64,000 bases of DNA from Dyadobacter sp. (GTDB lineage Bacteria > Bacteroidota > Bacteroidia > Cytophagales > Spirosomataceae). The translations under genes and the position numbers were made by a program. How positions within the stretch are numbered: position 1 is the stretch's first letter; the number at the start of each line of letters is the position of its first letter. The stretch spans positions 1-64,000 of the forward strand of contig NZ_JAGIAS010000013.1 in NCBI RefSeq assembly GCF_017744695.1. Direction: 5' to 3'. Below the pieces are notes generated by a model, which was not told the DNA's origin, did no database searches, and was given only the letters and a program-made list of their open reading frames with translations. Below are positions 16,939 to 26,092 of the stretch, piece by piece.

Positions 16939-19791
16939 TTATTTCAGTTCTTCCTGTAAAAAATAGCCGGTAAAGCTGCCTTTCACCTTCGCCACTTTCT
17001 CTGGCGTTCCTTCCGCGATAATGCGGCCGCCTTGCGCGCCACCTTCGGGGCCTACATCTATAATATAGTCGGCTACTTTGATCACATCGAGGTTATGCTC
17101 GATAATGAGTACCGTATTCCCTTTTTCCACCAGCTTATTCAATACATTGAGCAGATGGCGGATATCCTGGAAATGTAAACCGGTGGTAGGCTCGTCCAGA
17201 ATATACAATGTCTTTCCGGTATCGCGTTTCGATAGTTCTTCCGACAGCTTCACGCGCTGCGCCTCGCCGCCGGAGAGTGTAGTGGCATGCTGGCCGAGTG
17301 TGATGTATCCCAGGCCAACGTCATTCAGCATCTGCACTTTGCGCAGCAATCTCGGCTGGTTTTCAAAGAACTCCAATGCCGATTCAACCGTCATATCCAG
17401 CACATCCGCAATAGATTTGCCTTTGAAACGCACTTCCAGCGTCTCCCGGTTGAAGCGCTTGCCTTTGCAGGTTTCGCAATTGACGTGCACGTCGGGCAGG
17501 AAATCCATTTCGGTCTTCTTCATTCCCGCGCCTTCGCAATCCTCGCAACGGCCCCCTTTCACATTGAATGAGAAACGACCGGGTTTATAGCCGCGGATTT
17601 TCGACTCGGGCAACTCTGCGAAAAGCGTCCGGATATCGGTGAACAGGTTCGTATAAGTCGCGGGGTTCGAGCGCGGTGTGCGGCCGATCGGTGACTGGTC
17701 TACCTCTATGACCTTGTCTATATGTTCGAGCCCTTCGATGGATTTGTAAGGAAGCGGCTCCCTCCTCGATCGATAAAAATGCTGGTTCAAAAGCGGGAAC
17801 AGCGTTTCGTGGATCAGCGACGATTTACCGCTACCGCTCACACCTGTCACACAGATCATCGTTCCGAGTGGAATGGATACGGAAACGTTTTTCAGGTTAT
17901 GTCCCGTACAGCCTTTCAGCACAATGGACTCGCCTTTGCCTTTCCTACGTTTTTTGGGCACCTCTATGGTTTCCCGACCGGCCAGATAATCGGCCGTGAG
18001 TGAACCGTTTTTAAGAAATTTCTCCGGCGTGCCCGCCCCTACCACACTTCCGCCGTGGCGTCCCGCGCCGGGGCCGATGTCGAGGATATAATCCGAAGCG
18101 AGCATCATATCCTTATCATGCTCCACAACAAGTACCGTATTGCCCAGATCGCGCAGGCTTTTGAGCGAATTAATGAGCCGCACATTATCCCGCTGGTGCA
18201 AGCCAATGCTCGGTTCATCCATAATATAGAGTACGCCCGTCAGCTGCGTACCAATCTGCGTCGCCAGTCGAATGCGCTGCGCTTCACCGCCCGATAGTGT
18301 TCTCAGCGCGCGGTTCAATGTCAGGTAATCCAATCCCACATCGAGCATAAACCCGACGCGTTTCCGGATTTCCTTCAACACCTCATGACCGATTACCCGC
18401 TGCTTTTCTTCCAGGCGGTCTTCCAACCCTATCAGCCATTCGGCCAGTTCTCGGATATCGCTATCCGCGAGTTCGGCAATGTCTTTTTTATCTATTTTAA
18501 AATGCAGGGATTCCTTCCGCAGGCGCTTGCCCTTGCATTCGGGGCAGGTTTGGGTCACCATGAAATCTTTCAGCCAATCCTGGATTTTTTCATTACCCGA
18601 TTCCTGCTGTCTCTTTAAAAAGTTGATAATCCCATCAAATTTGGTCTCCCATTCGGTTCCCGGGTATTTCTTCGAAGGAACCGGGACTGCTTCTTCACTG
18701 CCATACAGCACCAGTTTCAATGCCTCTTCGGGAAATTTTTCGAGCGGCGTAGTGAGCGTGATTTTGTATTTCTTTAACAAAACCTCCAATTGCTTGAATA
18801 TCCACGCTTCACGGTATTCGCCCATCGGCGCAATGCCACCGCGACTAATACTTAAAGACTTGTCCGGAATAATGGAATCCTCAGTGATTTCCTCAATAAT
18901 GCCCAGCCCCTGACAAGTAGGGCACCAGCCATAAGGCGAGTTGAACGAGAATGCATTCGGCGCCGGATCGTCGTAACTGATCCCCGACTCCGGGTCCATG
19001 AGGTTTTGGGAAAAATAATGGGTGTTCCCTTTGGCATCGAGCACCATCAATGCGCCCTTACCTTGTTTAATGGCCGTCGCTACCGACTGGCTCATCCGGT
19101 ACCTCGATTGCGGGTCTTCCTCCTCTTTTTTCGGGATCACGCGGTCGATCACAATTTCGATATCGTGGACCTTGTAACGGTCGAGCTGCATTTTGGGCGT
19201 GATGTCCTGTACCTCCCCGTCGACGCGTACTTTCGTATATCCCAACCGGGCAATCTGCACGAAAAGCTCGCGGTAATGCCCTTTACGGCCTTTCACAGCT
19301 GGCGCCAGCAACACAATTTTCTGGCCGAGGAACTGGGTCATGAGCTGGTTCACAATCTGATCCTGCGACTGCTTGATCATCCGCCTGCCTGTCACGTACG
19401 AGTACGCCTCGCCCGCACGTGCGTAGAGCAGACGCAGGAAGTCGTAAATCTCCGTCACCGTGCCTACGGTTGAACGCGGGTTCCGGGAAGTCGTTTTCTG
19501 CTCGATGCTGATCACCGGCGAAAGGCCGCTGATCTTATCGACATCCGGCCGCTCCATTTCGCCGATAAAACCGCGCGCATAAGAAGAAAAACTCTCCATA
19601 TACCTGCGCTGCCCTTCGGCATAAATCGTATCGAATGCAAGCGACGACTTGCCGCTGCCGCTGATACCCGTCACTACCACGAGCTTGTTACGCGGGATAG
19701 CTACATCGATGTTTTTGAGATTGTGTTCCCGGGCGCCCTGTACCTCGATGAGGTCCTGTTCTGCCACTTCGAGGCCATTTAAATATTCCAA
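16939..19791 (-). CDS. uvrA: UvrABC excinuclease subunit A
   Basis: This 950-residue protein is the damage-recognition ATPase of nucleotide excision repair and works with UvrB and UvrC. There are two ABC modules: Walker A GISGSGKSSLAFDTIY and GVSGSGKSSLIHE, and two signature motifs LSGGEAQR. Zinc-finger cysteines appear in CPTC/CPEC and CEDC/CETC pairs. I place the start at TTG 19791 (LEYLNGLEVAEQDLIEV). Most UvrA proteins begin only a few residues before the IEVxGAxxHNLKN motif. A -7 promoter box (19849-19856) lies inside the longer frame that opens at ATG 19881, whose extra 30 residues look non-homologous. It is monocistronic. Confidence 0.95.
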   Translation of the reverse strand: MEYLNGLEVAEQDLIEVQGAREHNLKNIDVAIPRNKLVVVTGISGSGKSSLAFDTIYAEGQRRYMESFSSYARGFIGEMERPDVDKISGLSPVISIEQKTTSRNPRSTVGTVTEIYDFLRLLYARAGEAYSYVTGRRMIKQSQDQIVNQLMTQFLGQKIVLLAPAVKGRKGHYRELFVQIARLGYTKVRVDGEVQDITPKMQLDRYKVHDIEIVIDRVIPKKEEEDPQSRYRMSQSVATAIKQGKGALMVLDAKGNTHYFSQNLMDPESGISYDDPAPNAFSFNSPYGWCPTCQGLGIIEEITEDSIIPDKSLSISRGGIAPMGEYREAWIFKQLEVLLKKYKITLTTPLEKFPEEALKLVLYGSEEAVPVPSKKYPGTEWETKFDGIINFLKRQQESGNEKIQDWLKDFMVTQTCPECKGKRLRKESLHFKIDKKDIAELADSDIRELAEWLIGLEDRLEEKQRVIGHEVLKEIRKRVGFMLDVGLDYLTLNRALRTLSGGEAQRIRLATQIGTQLTGVLYIMDEPSIGLHQRDNVRLINSLKSLRDLGNTVLVVEHDKDMMLASDYILDIGPGAGRHGGSVVGAGTPEKFLKNGSLTADYLAGRETIEVPKKRRKGKGESIVLKGCTGHNLKNVSVSIPLGTMICVTGVSGSGKSSLIHETLFPLLNQHFYRSRREPLPYKSIEGLEHIDKVIEVDQSPIGRTPRSNPATYTNLFTDIRTLFAELPESKIRGYKPGRFSFNVKGGRCEDCEGAGMKKTEMDFLPDVHVNCETCKGKRFNRETLEVRFKGKSIADVLDMTVESALEFFENQPRLLRKVQMLNDVGLGYITLGQHATTLSGGEAQRVKLSEELSKRDTGKTLYILDEPTTGLHFQDIRHLLNVLNKLVEKGNTVLIIEHNLDVIKVADYIIDVGPEGGAQGGRIIAEGTPEKVAKVKGSFTGYFLQEELK

Positions 19792-19848
19792 AGTCCTGAT
19801 GGTAGTTTGTGAGTTAGTCTGTAAATGAAGTTGTAATTGTGATAACCA

Positions 19849-19856
19849 CAAAAGTA
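19849..19856 (-). promoter_or_regulatory. -7 box TACTTTTG upstream of uvrA
   Basis: CAAAAGTA on the plus strand is a full TAnnTTTG match on the minus strand, about 58 bases before the proposed TTG start. There is no clear -33 element. Confidence 0.3.
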
Positions 19857-20059
19857 CGCTTTGAGTTGCAAATTTTCTCACGCGCAGCTACTTGCGTATA
19901 CTATTTAGAGATTGGTTTTTTCCAAGATGCCGGTGCATCATGCAAACGATTGCAGAATAAGATTTTTCAAAGAAAAGGCACTTTGTAACCAATAGTTTAT
20001 TTATAAAAATTATAAGAATACTTCAAATATAGACACTCCGATACAGCGCATCATTCAGT

Positions 20060-20095
20060 ATTTAACAGTATATTGACATTTAATAGTACATTATT
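20060..20095 (+). repeat. Two 18-base direct repeats before susC
   Basis: ATTTAACAGTATATTGAC (20060-20077) is followed at once by ATTTAATAGTACATTATT (20078-20095), matching at most positions in the first 13 bases. They end 21 bases before the susC ATG, a position suitable for a promoter or activator site. Confidence 0.5.
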
Positions 20096-20116
20096 AACAT
20101 TAGCCCAAACGCATCT

Positions 20117-23100
20117 ATGAACAAAAATTTACTAGTCCCGCTTTTCCGGGTATTTACGATGATGTTGCTCGTCTTTTCAGTCCAACTATCCTATGCCCAG
20201 GATCGCCAGGTGAAAGGCAAAGTTAGTTCCTCCACAGATGGAGCTGGCCTGCCTGGCGTAAACATACAAGTCAAGGGAACAACCACCGGAACCGTCACCG
20301 ACGCGGATGGTAACTTCTCTATCGATGTCAAAAGCAGTGATGCGGTACTTGTTTTCTCCTCTATCGGCTTTTCTAAGAAAGAAATTCAAGTGGGTGCACA
20401 AACTACCCTTGATGTAAAGCTGGAAGACGACATTAAAAGTCTCAGCGAAGTGGTGGTAACCGGTTATGGAACGCAATCCAAGAAGGACATTACAGGTGCG
20501 GTAGCCACACTGGACGCCAAGCAGCTACTAAGCACCCCGTCTACAAACCTTGGACAGGCTTTGCAGGGAAAGGTTGCCGGGGTGGTAATCGGAAATGAGA
20601 ACAGCCCGGGTGGAGGTGTTTCCGTGCGTATCAGGGGTTTTGGAACGATCAATGACAACTCGCCGCTGTATGTAGTGGATGGGGTGCCAACGAAAGGCGT
20701 TGGAGCCAACGGCGTATCCAATACACTCAACACACTGAACCTCAACGACATTGAGTCCATGCAGATTTTGAAAGATGCTTCCGCCGCTTCCATTTACGGT
20801 TCACGCGCAGGGAACGGGGTTGTCATCATTACGACCAAAAGAGGAAAAGTAGGTAAACCTGTCTTCACCTACGATACCTACTACGGCACGCAACGTCCAG
20901 GCAAACTGCTAGATATGCTTAACACCGACCAATATGCGGCGCTGACCTGGGAGTCAAGAATCAATACGTTGAACCTCAGCAAGCTGGTTGACGGTGCATT
21001 TCCAGCAGGGACTACGTTGACTTACCCTGTCCACGCCCAGTTCGGCAATGGCGCCACTCCAAATATCCCGGATTACATTTTCCCTTCCGGTGTATACGAC
21101 AAAGATCCGAAAGTAGCCCAGGACGCTAACGGGAATTACATCAATTATAGCACAGATGTCAACAACGCCAATTTCAACAAAACCAAGTGGCTCATTACCA
21201 AGGCCAATAAGGAGGGAACCAACTGGCTTAAGGAAATCTATAAGCCCGCGCCTATCCAGAATCATCAAATAGGTGTTTCCGGCGGATCCGAGAGCGGCCG
21301 CTACGCCATGTCGCTTAACTACTTCAACCAGCAGGGGTTAATGATCCATACGAGCTTCAAGCGTTACTCTCTTCGCTCAAACACCGAGTTCAATATCAAC
21401 AAACGCGTGAGAGTAGGTCAGAATTTCCAGGCAGCGTACGCAGAGCGGATTGGCCAGCCTAACGGAAACAACGCAGAGAGTAACCCGACGTCATTCGCCT
21501 ACCGCGTTCCACCGATCGTTCCCGTATATGACGTGGCGGGAAATTTCGCGGGAACCAGGGGAACGGACATCGACAACTCTGTAAACCCCGTGTCGTTGTT
21601 GTACCGGAACAAAGACAACAAGCAAAAAGAAGTCAGACTGTTCGGAAATGCTTATGCAGAAGTTGACATTCTCAAAAACCTGACGGCTAAAACCAGCTTC
21701 GGGATTGACTACAACCTCTACAATTACCGCAATTATGTTCCCCGCGACATCGAGTCGGCCGAAGCCAGAAGTACCCAGAGCCTGACAACCACCAACAATT
21801 ACGAATGGACATGGACCTGGTATAACACGCTGACTTATAACCTTACCTTGTCGAACATTCATAAACTAAACATCATTGCTGGTACTGAATCCATTAAAAA
21901 CTACTATGAGAACTTCGATGCAACCCGTACCAACTTCCTCGTGGATGCATTGGATAATCAATACCTGAGTGCGGGTACCGGTGTGCAAACCAACAATGGC
22001 GGCGCAGCCAACTGGCGCCTGGCATCCGAATTCGCCCGGGCCAGTTACAGCCTCCACAGCCGTTATTTATTGGATGCGACTGTCCGCCGTGACCGGTCGT
22101 CCCGATTCGCCTCTGCCAACCGGGTAGCCTATTTCCCTGCGGTTAGCGCCGGGTGGGTACTTTCGGACGAGAGCTTTCTTAAACCTACCGGCACATGGCT
22201 TTCCTATGCCAAATTGAGAGTAGGCTGGGGACAAACAGGTAATCAGGAAATCGGTAACTATAATTCGTTTACGCAATTCGCTACAAACCCCGCGCTATCG
22301 TTTTATGACCTGAATGGCGCCAAGACCTCTTCTATCGCTGGCTACGAGCTGATTCAATTTGGTAACCAGAAAGCGAAATGGGAAACGACTACTTCCACCA
22401 ACATCGGTCTGGATGCGGCTTTCCTGAAAGGCAAACTTGACCTGGCCATCGACTGGTATACCCGTTCTACAACAGATATGTTGTTCCCTGTTGCACCTCC
22501 TTTGACTGCCGGCGTGGCCGCATCGCCGTTCCGAAACATCGGTTCCATGAGAAACCGCGGTGTAGACCTGGGCTTGAACTATAATGGCAGCACTTTGGAT
22601 GGCGAGCTGACTTATTCTGCCGGAATTAATTTCAGTACTTACCGAAACGAGGTGACAAAAACCAACGGCGATCCAAACACCCAGTACTTTGGTATCAACG
22701 ACGAAAGGATCCAAAATTTCGTCGTTACCCAACAGAACTATCCCATCTCTTCCTTCTTCGGCTACAAACACGCGGGGATTTTCCAAACAGATGCAGAAGC
22801 GAAAGAAGCACCTAAAAACAATCTGGGCTCCAATGAAAACCGGGCAGGTCGTTTCAGATTCGTAGACGTGAATAACGACGGGGTAATCGACACCAAGGAT
22901 CTTAGTATTATCGGTAATCCTCACCCCGATTTCACTTATGGTGTCAATTTGAATGTTAATTACAAAGGTTTTGGACTGACTATTTTCGGCGCCGGCGTAC
23001 AGGGGAACGAGATTTTCAACTACACCAAGTACTGGACCGACTTCCCGACTTTCTTCGGAAACAAGAGCACACGTATGCTGAACGAATCGTGGAGACCGGG

Positions 23101-23434
23101 CAAAACCGATGCTATCCTTCCTCAGTTGAATTCAAGCGACCAGGTCAGTATCCTTCCTTCCGATTACTACCTGGAAAAGGGCTCGTATTTCCGATTCAAG
23201 AACATCCAACTCACCTACTCGTTGCCCAAAACGCTGTTATCCAAAATCGGATTGGGCCCTTGCAGGATTTACGTACAGGGACAAAACCTGATCACCTGGA
23301 CCAAATACTCCGGAATGGATCCCGAGGTCAACCTGCGTAACTACGGCGCTGGTAATGACCGTCAAATTGGTGTCGACGGCGGCTCCTACCCTGCATCCAA
23401 GCAGTACATCATGGGCTTGAATATCAGCTTCTGA
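20117..23434 (+). CDS. SusC/RagA-type TonB-linked outer-membrane transporter
   Basis: The protein has 1105 residues. The signal peptide ends at about SYAQ (residue 27). A carboxypeptidase-regulatory-like beta sandwich (about 32-110, KGTTTGTVTDADGNFSIDV) follows, then a plug domain (VVVTGYGTQSKKDITGAVA; QILKDASAASIYGSRAGNGVV) and a C-terminal barrel ending in the aromatic-containing strand YIMGLNISF. It forms a pedal-bin complex with the SusD-like lipoprotein encoded 58 bases downstream and imports oligosaccharides or peptides with TonB energy. No glycoside hydrolase, regulator or inner-membrane transporter is adjacent, so the substrate cannot be inferred. Confidence 0.95.
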   Translation: MNKNLLVPLFRVFTMMLLVFSVQLSYAQDRQVKGKVSSSTDGAGLPGVNIQVKGTTTGTVTDADGNFSIDVKSSDAVLVFSSIGFSKKEIQVGAQTTLDVKLEDDIKSLSEVVVTGYGTQSKKDITGAVATLDAKQLLSTPSTNLGQALQGKVAGVVIGNENSPGGGVSVRIRGFGTINDNSPLYVVDGVPTKGVGANGVSNTLNTLNLNDIESMQILKDASAASIYGSRAGNGVVIITTKRGKVGKPVFTYDTYYGTQRPGKLLDMLNTDQYAALTWESRINTLNLSKLVDGAFPAGTTLTYPVHAQFGNGATPNIPDYIFPSGVYDKDPKVAQDANGNYINYSTDVNNANFNKTKWLITKANKEGTNWLKEIYKPAPIQNHQIGVSGGSESGRYAMSLNYFNQQGLMIHTSFKRYSLRSNTEFNINKRVRVGQNFQAAYAERIGQPNGNNAESNPTSFAYRVPPIVPVYDVAGNFAGTRGTDIDNSVNPVSLLYRNKDNKQKEVRLFGNAYAEVDILKNLTAKTSFGIDYNLYNYRNYVPRDIESAEARSTQSLTTTNNYEWTWTWYNTLTYNLTLSNIHKLNIIAGTESIKNYYENFDATRTNFLVDALDNQYLSAGTGVQTNNGGAANWRLASEFARASYSLHSRYLLDATVRRDRSSRFASANRVAYFPAVSAGWVLSDESFLKPTGTWLSYAKLRVGWGQTGNQEIGNYNSFTQFATNPALSFYDLNGAKTSSIAGYELIQFGNQKAKWETTTSTNIGLDAAFLKGKLDLAIDWYTRSTTDMLFPVAPPLTAGVAASPFRNIGSMRNRGVDLGLNYNGSTLDGELTYSAGINFSTYRNEVTKTNGDPNTQYFGINDERIQNFVVTQQNYPISSFFGYKHAGIFQTDAEAKEAPKNNLGSNENRAGRFRFVDVNNDGVIDTKDLSIIGNPHPDFTYGVNLNVNYKGFGLTIFGAGVQGNEIFNYTKYWTDFPTFFGNKSTRMLNESWRPGKTDAILPQLNSSDQVSILPSDYYLEKGSYFRFKNIQLTYSLPKTLLSKIGLGPCRIYVQGQNLITWTKYSGMDPEVNLRNYGAGNDRQIGVDGGSYPASKQYIMGLNISF

Positions 23435-23492
23435 TTTCCTGCTAATGCGGAGAAATGGTAACAGTCTTTAATCCAATTCAACTTTAAAGAAG

Positions 23493-25211
23493 ATGAAAAA
23501 AATTACACTTATAATCTCATCCATCGTGCTCGGAATACTCAGCTCATGCTCCGACTCGTTCCTGGATGTTCAGCCCAAAGCAGCGCTCAGTTCGACCATT
23601 TTGCAAAATAAAACGGGTGTCAATGCATTGCTGACAGGCGCATATGCACTGCTGGATGGCTGGGCCACAGCGGAAGGCGCTTATAGATCATACAATGTTG
23701 GAGCCGACAACTGGGTGTATGGCAGCGTCGCTTCCGATGATGCCCACAAGGGGACCAATGCGGGCGACCAACCACCTATTTCATTGATCGAACAAGGCAA
23801 TATTGCTGCCGACAATATCTACTTCCGAGGAAAATGGAGGGGAATGTATGATGGGATAGCCCGTACAAACGACGTTCTACAGAATCTGGCAAAAGCAACC
23901 GATTTTACGGACGACGAGCGGAAACAGGTTATTGCAGAAGCCCGCTTTCTTCGTGGGAACTATCATTTTGAGCTGAAAAAGATGTTCAATATGGTTCCGT
24001 ACATCGATGAAAAGACATATGATCCCAATGATCTCGAAAGCACAAAAATTCCGAATACCACGGACATTTATCCCAAAATAGAAGAAGATCTGAGCGCTGC
24101 TTATGAAGTATTGCCTACTTCTCAATCGCAACCAGGCCGACCCACAAAATGGGCCGCCGGCGCATTGCTAGCGAAGGTTTATCTGTTTCAGAAAAAATTC
24201 GCGGAGGCCAAAACAATCTTAGAAGCAATCGTAGCGAGCGGAAAATATCGCCTGGTAGATAAGTACCATGATAATTTCCAGGCTTCTACCAACAACAATG
24301 CGGAATCTATTTTTGAAGTTCAGTATTCTGTAAATGATGGGGCTGCCGGGGGCGAAAATGGGAACATTGGTTCTACATTGAATTACCCTTATGGTGGCGG
24401 CGCATTTACGACATGCTGCGGATTTTTTCAGCCATCTTCTGATCTGGTAAACACGTTCAAGACCGATGCCAACGGTTTACCGCTTTTAGATACTTATGGT
24501 GATACAGACATTCCAAACGACCAGGGAATCGAGTCTACTGCTGACTTTACCCCCTACAAAGGCAATCTGGACCCTCGCCTTGACTGGACTGTCGGCCGCC
24601 GCGGAATACCTTACCTCGACTGGGGCATTCACCCGGGTAAAGCATACATCCGCGATCAAGCTTATGGAGGGCCGTATTCACCCAAAAAGCACGTCTCACA
24701 CAAGTCGGATCCGTTCTTTGCATCAAACAACCGCCTGAATGCAAACAATTTCCGCATGATCCGGTATGCCCAGGTTCTGTTGTGGCTTGCCGAAATCGAG
24801 GTAGAAATAGGAACACTGGAAAAGGCACGTGGATATGTTAATCAGATCCGGGCAAGAGCTGCAAGACCGGAAGGCTTTGTTAAAAATGCCGATGGTACAC
24901 CTGCCGCCAACTACGTAATCAAAGAGTACACCACTGCCTGGACCGACCAGGCGTTTGCCCGCAAAGCAGTACGCTTTGAAGAACGTCTCGAATTGGGAAT
25001 GGAAGGAAACCGTCGTTTTGACCTCGTACGCTGGGGAATAGCCGCTGAAACAATGAATGCCTATTACGCCGTCGAAGGTACCAAGCGCATCTATCTGAAA
25101 GGTTCCCAATTTGTAAAGGGAAAACACGAGTACTTCCCCATCCCTCTTCAGGAGATATTGAACAGCCAGGTTGGAGGAAAGGCTACATTAACACAAAACA
25201 ACGGCTACTAA
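23493..25211 (+). CDS. SusD/RagB-type outer-membrane lipoprotein
   Basis: The protein has 572 residues. The lipoprotein signal has C19 in the lipobox LSSC. An N-terminal SusD-like domain with tetratricopeptide-like helices (FLRGNYHFELKKMF) and a C-terminal RagB/SusD domain (FEERLELGMEGNRRFDLVRWG, EYFPIPLQEI) are present. It binds substrate at the cell surface and acts as a lid on its SusC partner. It is co-transcribed with the upstream susC-type gene and followed by a terminator. Confidence 0.95.
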   Translation: MKKITLIISSIVLGILSSCSDSFLDVQPKAALSSTILQNKTGVNALLTGAYALLDGWATAEGAYRSYNVGADNWVYGSVASDDAHKGTNAGDQPPISLIEQGNIAADNIYFRGKWRGMYDGIARTNDVLQNLAKATDFTDDERKQVIAEARFLRGNYHFELKKMFNMVPYIDEKTYDPNDLESTKIPNTTDIYPKIEEDLSAAYEVLPTSQSQPGRPTKWAAGALLAKVYLFQKKFAEAKTILEAIVASGKYRLVDKYHDNFQASTNNNAESIFEVQYSVNDGAAGGENGNIGSTLNYPYGGGAFTTCCGFFQPSSDLVNTFKTDANGLPLLDTYGDTDIPNDQGIESTADFTPYKGNLDPRLDWTVGRRGIPYLDWGIHPGKAYIRDQAYGGPYSPKKHVSHKSDPFFASNNRLNANNFRMIRYAQVLLWLAEIEVEIGTLEKARGYVNQIRARAARPEGFVKNADGTPAANYVIKEYTTAWTDQAFARKAVRFEERLELGMEGNRRFDLVRWGIAAETMNAYYAVEGTKRIYLKGSQFVKGKHEYFPIPLQEILNSQVGGKATLTQNNGY

Positions 25212-25243
25212 TGCCGGCATAACCCACTAACGCACCCCAAAAG

Positions 25244-25268
25244 AGCCGGCCTTCGTGCCGGTTTTTTT
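25244..25268 (+). terminator. Terminator of the orphan SusC/SusD operon
   Basis: A stem AGCCGGC/GCCGGTT (one G-T pair, loop of six) is followed by a run of seven T. Confidence 0.8.
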
Positions 25269-25322
25269 GTGCATTGCAGAACAATGAAATACTTTTGAGA
25301 AAACATTTAAATACCTGCGATC

Positions 25323-25487
25323 ATGAAAATCACGAACGAAACAGAATATGAAAAAGCCTCTGAGCGGGCCGACGAGATATTCGATGCAAAAAAAGGCACT
25401 CCTGAGGAAAAAGAACTGCAAGAACTCCTGAAAGCAATTAAAGAATACGAAGACGATTTTGTGCGAATGCTTCGTGAAAATAACTAG
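25323..25487 (+). CDS. 54-residue protein resembling the N-terminal domain of HigA antitoxins
   Basis: This short frame starts MKITNETEYEKASERAD and ends EYEDDFVRMLRENN. The pattern matches the N-terminal 50 residues of HigA-family antitoxins: ITN-E-EY, a helix, a DAKKGTPEEKEL turn, a second helix and EYED. It matches the start of the HigA at 9935-10294 in particular. It stops before the point where the HTH domain would begin. No HigB-like toxin is adjacent. Its stop codon overlaps the converging yigZ stop within CTAG. It could be a free-standing toxin-binding fragment, a remnant of a deleted hig locus, or an unrelated small helical protein. Highly charged and cytoplasmic. Confidence 0.65.
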   Translation: MKITNETEYEKASERADEIFDAKKGTPEEKELQELLKAIKEYEDDFVRMLRENN

Positions 25488-26092
25488 TCTTCCAGTTCGA
25501 CAGAAAGCCCTTCCACTTTTTCCGAACGCGTCATAAACCGCTCGACGAGCGTGGAGCGCACTTCTACCTCCATGATACATTGCATCTCAAATGCTTGCAC
25601 ACGCACGGGCAGCTCCATTTCTTTCACGATCCGCATGACGTCGTTCATTTGCGGATATTGGAACGACAACCTGTAAACACTGAAATAGTGCCGGGTGACA
25701 ATTTCAGCTGCGTCCAAAGCCGCTTCGGTAGCGGTTTTGTAGGCGTTGATAAGCCCCGGTACCCCGAGCAACGTTCCTCCGAAATACCGCACCACCACCA
25801 CCAATACATTCGTAATATTTCTCGAATATAATGTATTGAGGATCGGGCGCCCCGCGGTTCCCGATGGCTCACCATCGTCACTCATTCGGTAGCTCATCCT
25901 GTCTGCGCCCAGGCGGTACGCGTAGCAATGATGAACTGCTTTGGGATGCAATTCATACAACTCATTCAGAAACGATTTGGCTTGCTCGTCATGCGTTATA
26001 GGATAGGCATAAGCCAGAAATTTACTTCCCTTGTCCTTAAAAAAGCCTTCCACCGGAGCGGCAATGCTTTGGTAAGTATCGTCAAATAACAC
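25484..26092 (-). CDS. yigZ: YigZ/IMPACT family protein
   Basis: The protein has 202 residues. UPF0029/IMPACT N-terminal domain (about 15-125) with the conserved signature DGEPSGTAGRPIL and VVRYFGG. A C-terminal DUF1949-like ferredoxin fold (about 135-195) follows. The eukaryotic relative IMPACT modulates GCN2 signalling; the bacterial function is not settled. The start overlaps the end of the upstream MFS gene by 11 bases, so they are co-transcribed. The length is typical of E. coli YigZ. Confidence 0.9.
   Translation of the reverse strand: MLFDDTYQSIAAPVEGFFKDKGSKFLAYAYPITHDEQAKSFLNELYELHPKAVHHCYAYRLGADRMSYRMSDDGEPSGTAGRPILNTLYSRNITNVLVVVVRYFGGTLLGVPGLINAYKTATEAALDAAEIVTRHYFSVYRLSFQYPQMNDVMRIVKEMELPVRVQAFEMQCIMEVEVRSTLVERFMTRSEKVEGLSVELED

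Larger units (their letters stand above)
19792..20116. other. 325-base divergent intergenic region upstream of uvrA and susC
   Basis: The region contains the uvrA -7 box and, near the susC start, an AT-rich stretch with two 18-base near-direct repeats. No small gene or RNA was recognised. Confidence 0.5.

Noticed and set aside
20117..25211. The first SusC/SusD pair as a complete polysaccharide-utilisation locus
   Set aside because: No carbohydrate-active enzyme, regulator or inner-membrane transporter is adjacent, so only an orphan pair can be claimed.
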